Positions 36,951 through 46,500 of a stretch of DNA of 64,000 bases are shown here, piece by piece. Source of the DNA: Combretum micranthum (Eukaryota; Streptophyta; Magnoliopsida; Myrtales; Combretaceae). Location of the stretch: NCBI GenBank assembly GCA_024138025.1, contig JAMXBD010001195.1:248001-312000 (forward strand), in the 5' to 3' direction. A program made the translations under genes and the position numbers. Within the stretch, counting starts at the first letter, position 1. Every line of letters starts with the position of its first letter. The notes below the pieces were generated by a model. The model saw only the letters and a program-made list of their open reading frames with translations, made no database searches and was not told the origin of the DNA.

Positions 36951-37578
36951 ATGGCACATTACCAGAATCAATATGGCAGCACTCCGGTTCACAGAGATGA
37001 GTATGGGAATCCAGTCCATGAGACTGATGAATATGGCAATCCAGTTCATCTCACAAGAACAGAAGAATTCGGCCATCACCGCCAAACAGGTGACTATGGA
37101 AACCCGGTTCATGGGAGCGGTGCCGGGAATGCTGCTGCCTATGGAACGACCGGAGGAGGTTATGGAACCGCACCAGGTAGTACAACTGGCACTGGATATG
37201 GTGTGATGGGTCATCAGGGGAAAGAGCACCAAAGCCTAGGGGGCATGCTTCATCGCTCTGGAAGCTCTAGCTCTAGCTCCGTAAGTTTCTATTGTTTACC
37301 TTTTTTTTTTCCTTTAAAAAACAAATACTTAGCTTAAATTGACCTAATGAATTGTGCAGTCTGAGGATGATGGACAAGGTGGTAGAAGGAAAAAGAAGGG
37401 GCTGAAGGAGAAGGTAAAGGAGAAACTGCCAGGGAGCCACAAGGATGACACGGGCCACACGGCGGCAACCACCACTCCTGGTGGTTACTCTGTAACAGGA
37501 GATCAGGAACAGCACCATGAGAAAAAAGGGCTCATGGACAAAATCAAGGACAAGCTTCCAGGTCATCATCAGCATTAG
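36951..37578 (+). CDS. Dehydrin, Y3SK2 type (group 2 LEA)
   Basis: Two exons, 36951-37280 and 37360-37578, joined in phase 0, encode 182 residues. Dehydrins are disordered, hydrophilic proteins that protect membranes and proteins during drought, cold and seed drying. Three Y-type segments are seen: DEYGNPVH twice near residues 16-33 and GDYGNPVH near residue 47. A Gly/Thr-rich phi region follows, then the Ser tract (SGSSSSSS followed by SEDD), split by the intron as is usual for the family. A Lys-rich [15 protein letters not shown] segment and a second K segment [15 protein letters not shown] lie near the C-terminus. No signal peptide, so cytosolic or nuclear. ABRE and G-box elements upstream suggest ABA and water-stress induction. 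It resembles RAB18-type dehydrins, but I do not assign a symbol. Confidence 0.95.
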
Positions 37579-38930
37579 GAGAGGACGAGAGCCATCAGAT
37601 GAAAGTACGTAGAATATGGAATAATTAGATGTCTCTATTTTCTAGAATACAACATACACCCATGGGAATTGCGTAGGTTTGTTTTGGTCATGTTGTAATA
37701 ATATATGAAACTAGACTTAGTTTATGTCTGGAGTCTTTGACTGCTCCCTAGTTTGTACAAGGATGTTGTCCAGCTTTAAGGACCTTTCATAAGTATTATA
37801 TTTGTGAGGTTTGTGGGAATTATTGTCTAGCTAGTTCATTTCTGATTGTTCCCTTATGCAATATTACCTATGAAATTGTTAGAATTTATAAACCTGTTTT
37901 AGATTTGGGTAGTTTCCACCATACATATGCCGATCCGAAGCCATTCACTGAATGAACATGTATTCGACCTCGACCAAAGTGGGTAAATGAAACCGAAAGT
38001 AGCGTTAGAATGAAGATATAGAAATTACAGTTAAAAGTCATTTATTTTAACTTTTCACTTGATAGATCAAATGCTTTACATTTTGTGGGTGTTACGTAGG
38101 CCAACAGGATAATGAAATGTAGAATAATTATGTTCTCCACTTCTCTGATACGTACCTCTCCTTTACCGACGTTACAAGTGAAATCATGATCCTAAGTTTT
38201 GAACACAAGAAACAAATATTAACTGGGAGCTATAATCATTTGAAGTTATTTTACTTTGTAAGTTATTGTTGTATACTTTCAATTATGTGAGTGTCAGTAT
38301 GACAACAGGCTACATTGCATTCTAGACGGTGCGGCTAGTCAAGAAAACAATAGATAAAAGAGCATTCTGAGATGGCATATAGATGTAAAAAATAAAAATA
38401 AAACAGACATTTTTACTTATATACAGATCAAATAGATATTTTTATTTATAATATATAGATGTAGATCAATTGCAAAGATATTTTTATTTAATCAAAAAAT
38501 TAAAATTTACTTATGAACAGATCAAACAGATAATATACAAATGCAGAACAGATACAAAGTATATCGAACAGATAAGATATAGATGAAAAATCTTCTTCCC
38601 TCCCTCTACCCCTACCCCCACCTCCAAATAAGTTATTCTTTTTTTAACATTGGTTATTATAACTTGTCAAAATCATACATAATTAGCTATATAAATAATC
38701 CATTAGCCATCCACCAACTTCTAGACTTCATAAACATAATAGTATTCTCAAACCCAATCCATTCATTTATAATCCCAAACTCAATCCATTCATTCACAAT
38801 AGTGAAACCTTTCACCACAAACATAATAAAAAAATCATAAAACATAATATGAAATGATTGCATTAATGTTTTGTTATTTACACCAAAAGTATAGAAAACT
38901 CTACATACAATAAACATAAAAAATAAGAAT
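37579..38930. other. 3' flank of dehydrin and intergenic DNA
   Basis: Contains the dehydrin 3' UTR region and, at about 38345-38590, a weak reverse-strand relative of the dispersed AT-rich repeat ('aacagata', 'cagatcaaa' motifs). No gene recognised. Confidence 0.55.
38345..38590 (-). repeat. Dispersed AT-rich repeat, weak copy 3
   Basis: In reverse complement it shares 'tctatatcttatctg', 'tgtatctgtt' and 'cataagtaaa' type blocks with 13975-14175 and 29528-29757. Divergent, ends unclear. Confidence 0.35.
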
Positions 38931-38961
38931 CTATATACAACAATTATAAAAGATGTAAAAT

Positions 38962-41130
38962 CTATATAATCTCTACTGCTGAGTGCCCTGCCTTCCTTGT
39001 CCTCGCCTGATAAAAGTTTAAGGGAATGGTGTACGTTGGTGAATATCCTGATGGGGATGCTCGGGGATGCTCCATAGATGGATTAACCTGTGTGAGTGTG
39101 GCATCCCAATCTCCACCACTAGCACTATAAGGATGAAATGAGACAAGATCTAGATTCACCTGGGTGAGTCCCTTTCTTATATCATGTGACGATGATGGTC
39201 ACTTCTTTTGTGGAGCAAGAGGGTTGTGGAACTCGATATATGAGATGTCTGGCATCGAGGTCTTTGCCAGATGACCATATGATAATATGATGATGGACCA
39301 AGCTCGTCATGATGAAACTGTGAATGGCCATACTTATCAAGTACGTGTACATGCGAGGGCGAAGGCTCGTCTTTGATATTTGCAGCTTGGACTTGCCTTC
39401 GCTCTTGACCCCGACTCCATCCTTGTTCACACCTTTCTCTCTATGGCCGTTGTCTCTGTATAGACTGAGGCTATGAGTCCTCCGGTGTTGGTGCAGGTGC
39501 AGGCATTGGATCATTCAAATTAAGCCTCGTGAACTCCTTTACTACATGAATGACATCTCGTGTAGTGACAGAAGTTTTCTCTGCTAGCATGTTGGGGACT
39601 CTGTAAATGAAATCTTCCTACAAGTGAAAGTAAACATTTAGATCAGTGAATACCAAACACAATATATATCCATGTATAGCGTATGTAGTCATTGAACTTA
39701 CCATGTATCGAATAATGGCCCTTGTATGACTAATCCAGTGCCTCATGATTGCATGGTACTGGGTGGAATAATCTCCAGATGTGCCAGTAGGGATATCTGG
39801 CATCTCGACAATGTGATCACACTTGCTATCCCACTCTACTATCCATCTGGCGTGCTTTGCCACCTAGTTCCACTCGAAACACCCGCTTAAGTTTAGCTCA
39901 TGTAGGGATCTCATATTAGCTGGAGGGTTTGGGATTATCCGGAAACCACTAAACTATTGGAGCACCTTGTATGAACAGTAGTGCTCGACAATGTGAAAGC
40001 AAACTAGGGGAACTTGTGCATGCCATCTATTACTGCTAGTCTGACAGTATATATGTAAGGAATCCATAATAACATAGTAGGGGTCCCAAACAACCCGTTC
40101 GACAAAAAAGTGTACTATACATTAATAAAGACAATGGAATTATACACATGTGAATACATAGAACATATAAAACGATATTTGGCTATGGATCCATCTATCA
40201 AAACACTCCCTATACTCAAACAACAAATGTGTGGGGGATCAAGTGACATCAAAAGTAGCACCCCAATAATTGATCAGTGGGGGTTCTAGAACTATGGCAT
40301 ACCGTCCTGCTGTCTCAGCTTCGCCTCTTTCACGTACTCCTGTCTTTGAAAACAAATCCATCACAAATATTATCTAAAGAATCTAAGTAATTGGATGAGG
40401 AAATAATCTTACCTGTCCCTCCCATGCAAGCCTCGACTTATGAACATGTTGCCCTATAAGTATGGAGCCATCGAGCGGTCTTGGATTTATCTGTAAGAAA
40501 GAAAGTGATGAATAGTGTTAGCAATTGGAGGTCCTTCGCCTCCACATCTAGAGAATTACACATCTCTAATATAATGCACCTAAACATGCTAGTGGAGTCT
40601 AACTGAGAGTGGTAATGTGCAGTGATTTCATCTAAGCAAGTGAGATGTCCTTCATATTTAGTGATGCGAAACTACCCACCATGCTTCTTGTAACTGCTTA
40701 TGAATATCCACTTGCAACCTCTATTATGAATATTAGTACATTTAATTGCCCATGACCTTAAGTCTAAGTCCACCACCTTGAAATTATAATAATTCGATAT
40801 ATGCCACATTTTAACTACCCATATGAGATGATCTTTAGTCTCAAACTATATCTAAACCTTAAATTCATCGCTGAGACTCCAATTTTCAGCACTCATATCC
40901 TCTTCATCATCAAATGTAGCATAACCACTATCAACATCAGCAGTGAAAATAGGTATTGGCACAAAGCTCCCAATTGCATCAACATCTATGGGAGCCACGA
41001 AATAGAGCCAGTAATTTCTATTATGTTGAACCCCAGTAACAACATCTTCCTGGAGAAAAGCTTCCACATTATCATTTGCATCATCAGCATAGTCGTCACT
41101 GGATTCATTTGTTGAGGAGTCTTGCATCAC
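38962..41130 (-). pseudogene. MULE-type transposon gene: MuDR N-terminus plus plant mobile domain
   Basis: Read on the minus strand. A first block (41130 to about 40510) gives an acidic N-terminus, then MuDR-type DNA-binding features in order: a 'VVKMWHISNYYNFKVVD' stretch, 'GCKWIF', 'ITKYEGHLTCL' and 'HYHSQLDS' before a splice-like AG near 40494. A second block starts 'NPRPLDGSILIG' and continues after a GT donor near 40411. At 40110-39620 it has MAIN-like/PMD sequence: 'RVVWDPYYVIMDSL', 'RWHAQVPLVCFHIVEHY', 'NPPANMRSLHELN' and 'KHARWIVEWDSKCDHIVEMP'. Low-complexity C-terminal blocks follow to about 38962. Stops and frame changes interrupt it (for example near 40665, 39930 and 39866). PMD sequences are known passengers of MULE transposons in plants. 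No catalytic DDE region was found, so it is non-functional or partial. Confidence 0.7.
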
Positions 41131-41938
41131 ATCAGTATCGTGACCACATGTTCAGTTAGATGAGCTAATTTTAAAGTTACCCATTTGCGATTGTGTGCTA
41201 CCTATTGTCCGAATTGAAGTAGAGTTTGAGTTTACCAATACTTGGCTGCCAATATTTTCATCAATACCCATTTCTTTTGCAGGTGCCTATGGCAATTCGT
41301 TCTCAAATATCTGTACATATATAGACACTAACTCTTTAGTGTATACCAATATCTCTTGTGCAGCATCATCCTCGATCGCTACAATAACATCATAGCGTAG
41401 AGTCCTATCTTCAATAGCTACCTTATGATATAACTCAACTTGATGTGTAGACCTATTTACCTTAAGTCCATTGCAAATGATGCTAAGTATTTGCTCATAT
41501 ATTGAGTTCCTACTAAAAATAACTGCAACAACTGTCTACTTATCATAACAAAAACCACCATTTTCCTCTACAGTGTTGCCATAAGCGTACAGTATAAACT
41601 TGGCCTTATCCATTTCCTCACCTACCTTGTCATCTCATAAAACATAGGGTGAATGTATGAAATTTGCATCATGATTTATCTATTGCACTTCCGTAATAAT
41701 TAAACATATTTGCTAATGCTACTTTCCAGTCTTATAATTATATATGATCAATGTGTATGATGTATAACAATATATGATTTCATAATTTGGTTCCTAAATT
41801 CAAAACTATAGAGTATAATTATAATTACATCAGACATTGTCTACAAGGCAACATCAACAACACATATAGTGAGCATACAAATCACATTATCACTCTACAA
41901 TGTAACTCATCCAACACTCATATAACATCCATCTAATG
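41131..41938. other. Upstream part of the MULE-type element
   Basis: Short open frames on both strands; no recognised domain. Probably the 5' region of the minus-strand transposon gene. Confidence 0.45.
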
Positions 41939-42275
41939 CACTTACTTATCGAGTTTGACACGAATGTGCTTCACCATTTGACAAAAAAAAGTCCACAATA
42001 ACCTAAAATAACGCTCTTATTTATCGAGTACAACACCCATATACAATTAATATACAATGTTCTTCATCATTTGACAAAAAAAAAAAATTCACGATAACCT
42101 AGAATAACACACTTACTTATCGAGTACAATATCTACATACGATTAACATACAATATGCTTCACCATTTGACAAAAAAAAAAAAAAATCCAATAACATATA
42201 CGACACCCAATATTCAACATTATAACATCAATAATAGCGAAAGTTTAAGCCAAAAATCTAACGCACTTACTTATC
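41939..42275. repeat. Tandem repeat, ~95-bp unit, about 3.3 copies
   Basis: The phrase 'cttacttatcgagt' (or 'cttatttatcgagt') recurs at about 41941, 42015, 42112 and 42264. It is followed each time by 'caccatttgacaaaaaaa' (or close variants) and, in the first two units, 'ataacctaaaataac'-like sequence. Poly-A lengths differ among units. The array lies upstream of the minus-strand transposon gene. Confidence 0.8.
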
Positions 42276-42410
42276 GAGTTCGGCAAGAAGTTGTAGATTT
42301 TCCACACCTAAATTCATGTTCCCACGATCCGATGACTTTCACAACGCCTGGTGATCGAACCTATTCAAAATAATGCCGTGATTTTGTGAAAATCTGTTGT
42401 CAATTTGAGG

Positions 42411-42436
42411 AAATTAGGGTTAGGGTTTCAGATTTA
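42411..42436 (-). promoter_or_regulatory. Telo-box-like AAACCCTAACCCTAA in 5' region
   Basis: On the minus strand this reads AAACCCTAACCCTAATTT, a motif common in plant 5' leaders. It precedes the minus-strand transposon gene by about 1.3 kb, so any link is uncertain. Confidence 0.4.
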
Positions 42437-42489
42437 AGGGGGTTTTCGGGGATTTAGGGGTTTTGTTTCTATCGAATGAGAAAGAAGAA

Positions 42490-42620
42490 GATAGCAGACG
42501 AATATAATGCCCACTAACCTCGTCTCTTGATTCGTAAAATAATTATCTTGTCTATTGAAGAGACAAGGTTAAGCACTAATGACCTCGCCACTTAGGAGAT
42601 GAGGTCAACTTGCTTGAAAC
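42490..42620. repeat. Nested short inverted repeats at MULE right flank
   Basis: 'cctcgtctctt' (42517) is inverted as 'aagagacaagg' (42561), and 'gacctcgccact' (42582) as 'agatgaggtc' (42597). These may be subterminal repeats of the transposon; no matching left terminus was found. Confidence 0.4.
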
Positions 42621-42754
42621 TAAGATTATTTTGATTTTAGTAACATTTTTTTAATTTTTTTAAATTTTTATTATTATTTTCCTTTTCCCAGATTTTTTTG
42701 CTTCTTCTTAAAAATTACTTTTGTTGTTAACTAACAATAACCCAACAACTAGAC

Positions 42755-43413
42755 GTAGGCATAGTTCGGTTCTGAACTGAAACCGTCACTGACTGTTTTA
42801 GAACCGTAATCGCATTGTTTGGCTTGCTCCAAAATCGACTATGGAACATCTGGTTTCTCGATTTTTAGACGGTTCTTTGGCCTAAAACCGGTAGAACTGA
42901 CAGTTCCACTTGGTTCCATTGAAAAAATAAAAAATAAAAATAATATCAACTCTATAATTATTAATATTTAAATTATTTCATATAAATAGTAAAATTTATT
43001 ACTTATTGATAATATTTAATATGTTATTATCAATAACAAATAAATATAGCTTAAAATCATACATAATTAGTTAAAATAAACTTCTCTGAAAAGTAAAATT
43101 CATTTTTTTAATAATGTGAGACTATTTTTTGTATTGTAATTTTTTTATCTTTTAGAATATTTTACAATCTCATAACATTAACTATAATTAATATTGAATA
43201 TGTTTGTATGCATATAAATGTGTATTCTAAATAAATTTTTTAAAATTTTAGTTAAATAATTTAATATTTTAGACTTAATAATTATTTTAATTTAAAAATT
43301 TGCTTTTTATTTTTGTTAAAAAAAATAATTTCATAATTTCAAAACGAGAACCAAAAATCGAAGTAGTACTATAGGAGATGCTCCGATTTCTCAATTTCAA
43401 GACCATTCATGCC
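42755..43413. mobile_element. hAT-like non-autonomous element next to FOLT1
   Basis: Ends are GTAGGCAT (42755) and ATGCCTAC (ending near 43413), an 8-bp inverted repeat. Subterminal 'gttcggttctgaactgaaaccg' and 'gaaccaaaaatcg' blocks resemble the element at 3745. The interior is AT-rich and non-coding. No perfect target duplication was found. It ends about 160 bp before the folate transporter start codon. Confidence 0.55.
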
Positions 43414-43574
43414 TACTCAAGACTTCCCCTACGCCTTTGGCCAAAACAACCACAACAACAACTAAAAGAAGACTTCCCCTGAACCCCAAAAGCCCCTTCT
43501 TCTTGCCCTTTACATGTATAATATTGTGCTTTTTGTCAACGCAACTCCTCTTCTTCCAAAAACCCACCAGTCCA

Positions 43575-46500
43575 ATGTCTTCTTTACAGTCGCAATGGCA
43601 GTGGGAGAACGCCACCGCCGGAGCCCTTGCGGGTTTCGCTACTGTCGCAGCCATGCATCCCTTGGACGTCATTCGAACTAGGTTTCAAGGTCCTACATCT
43701 CATTCTCTCTCTCTCTCTCTCTCTATGATTTAATTGTGATTAATCCGATTGTCTTGTAAAAAAAAAAAAAAAAAAAAAAAAACAGCGAACGATGGAAGAG
43801 TCTCTAACGTTCCAAGTTACAAGAACACATTACAGGCTCTATTCACGATCGCTCGCTCTGAGGTGATTCTTATATTTCTTATAATTCAAATGTGGCTGCT
43901 TTTTTGAGCTCGGATCTTTTTGTGAAGTGTAATTATGGAAACATATCAACTTTAAGTGCTATCGGTATAGCTAAATTAGCGTTTCCTGAAAGCTAGCTAA
44001 GCAGTTCCCAGGGCAAGCCTTAAACATCTAAAACGAAAAGGTTATACGTTTTTCTAGCAAGGGTTAAAAAGAAAAAAATTTTAGCTGTACTTACACACCA
44101 TGTGTTCGATTAAGTGGTGGGCAAATACCAATATTATTTTGACAAATAATTGTCATAGTGTAATTATTTACATGCCATTAATCATTCTTCTGATAGTTTC
44201 ATTAAGGCCCCTATCTTTCGACCACATTTGTTAAAAAAAAAAAGCTTCACCTTGGAAAGGTTTATTATACATTCATGGAAGAGCAATTAATGATAAAGTT
44301 GAGTTTATTCCTTTTTGATTCGTGTGCTTTGGGGTGCATTTTATCATTTTTCTCTTTACAAACTGACCAGCGATTACCACATGAGATTTTATAAGTTTAG
44401 AAGCTTCTATGAAATAGACATATAAAGCTTGGTTTATACAAAAGGCTGCAAGTGCTACTCATGAGCTATTCAACCTTGGCTTTGCTTGAGTTCTATTAGT
44501 AAATGAGCCTTACTTGAATTTAAAGTAAAATTCGTTTATCTAAACAAGTCAAGTTTGAGATTTAATTTAGACTCCTGAGTCGGTTTGTGAACGACCTTGA
44601 ACTTAAAGTAAATTCTTTTATCTAAACAAGTTAAATTCGAGATTTGATTTAGACTCGCAAGTCGGTTTGTGAACAAGTTTATGTACAGACTTGCGAGCAC
44701 GCTCACTAGTAGATTTATGAATTTTTTATGCACGATATATTGTATATAATTATATAATTAAAGCAATAGAAACTAATTTCTATTTGATATTTATAACAAC
44801 CCTTATATATTATGTTTTAAGTTTGAAAAAAATGGAAAATGGGTTATCCAAGGGAGTCGAACTCAAGCTTAAAGTTTAAACTCAATAAAAAGCTCGGTTA
44901 AGTTCGATAAAAAGCTCGGCTTGGCTGGATCTCGTTCATAAATGAGCCGAGCTCAAACTCAAACTAAAGCTTTGTTTAGCTAAGTGAACTAAGGTCATAC
45001 CTAAATTTCTGGCTCGATAAAAAACTTGGCTCGAGCTCGAGATTGATAAACTTTAAGCGAGTCGAGCCTTTAAAAGCTCGGCTCGTTTGTAGCCCTATTT
45101 ATACAATGCTTGATGGGTTCTTGAGGCAGCTCTAATGAAATCATATCATAACTAAGCACATATTTTGGCACCGTGGGGGGGCTCTTAAATTAAAGCAACA
45201 CGTTTTTTCAGCTCTCTTTTCTTTTTCAAGATGAAAGAAACTGCATGAAGTTCAAAAGATCACAGTTGAGATTATTCATTGGCTTTATGCACCTCATTTC
45301 TAGTTATGTTTTCCAACTAGATGGATGACAGGGGAACATTTCTTTTCAGGGTTTTAGAGGCCTCTATGCGGGTTTTGCTCCAGCAGTTCTTGGGTCTACT
45401 GTGTCATGGGGTTTGTACTTTTTCTTGTAAGTGTTGCTGGTCCTCCACCATGATTGCTGTGCCAACATATAGTCGAATGGTTATGTTTCCTGTTTCCTCT
45501 GTCATCTATTTGGACAGCTACACAATGCCCCATCCAGCTGCCAGCTTCCTTCTAAATAATTTGATGTGCCAATCAGTAAATTATTTAGTGCTCTCTCAAG
45601 AGGGATTTCTTAATGTATGATACCTGGAGAAATATTACTGTTTTTTTTATTTTATTTTTTCCCTCTGTAGACTATTCTGATTACTGTTTTTACATCCATA
45701 ACTTATTAGTCAGGATTGCTTTTCTATCTAATTGATGAAACATAAATATGGATTGCTGTCTTTTGATTTACAGCGTAACAAAAAATGCTGGGGTATCCTT
45801 ATTGTGTTCTGCTTGTCATAAGACTCAATTTATATATAGAATTTCAGTTGTTTTATGATGAAAAATTTTATTTGGTCTGTGGTCTGACATTGTGGCTTTC
45901 TTATAGTTATGGGAGAGCTAAAGAGAGATATTCTGGAAACAGAGAGGGGAAACTGCCTCCCAGTCTCCATCTTGCTTCTGCTGCAGAGGCAGGAGCTCTA
46001 GTAAGTATCTTAAAGCCCACATAGTAATTCTTCTGATCTTAGCAGCTAACGATCCTTTTATTTTCTTAAAAAATTGAAATGATTTGAATAAGATGACCTC
46101 AATTTATAAAATAAACAAATGAATGTGGTTATTCATATTTAATTTATTCATTTCTTCGCAGTGTACTGATTTCAGTAACGTCAATGTGTGATGGACTGAA
46201 CTATTTGGTTGGCTTTTAACAAAAATTTATTATAATTCATTTACCTAATTTCCTAAGTTAGTGCAATTATGCCTCTCCAATCCATGCCATTTATGTTGAC
46301 AATTATTACAGCACCCTTTAGTAAGTAGCCTATATAGTGAAAACATCATGGTAAAAAAAGCTTTAAGAAATAGCTTTTTTATTTTTTACTTTTCAATGGT
46401 GTTGAGATTACTTATCCACCAAAAAAAAAAAAAAAAAAAAAAGAAAGAAAGAAAAAGGAAACTGCTTCTCAAAGATTTTCCCCCTTTCTTTTGAAAGGTA

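Noticed and set aside
38583..38917. Open frames on both strands with repeated HSF/NPIHSF words
   Set aside because: Low-complexity AT-rich DNA with short internal repeats; no domain and no gene-like context.
40801..41395. Plus-strand frames of 104 and 66 codons
   Set aside because: Shadows of the acidic N-terminal part of the minus-strand MULE-type gene.
41939..42275. CRISPR-like reading of the regular repeat
   Set aside because: A eukaryotic tandem repeat with diverged units and no unique spacers; no cas genes and a plant context.
43437..43574. In-frame N-terminal extension of FOLT1 with a hydrophobic segment
   Set aside because: The frame is open, but its first codon at 43437 is TTG and no ATG occurs before 43575, where family proteins normally start.
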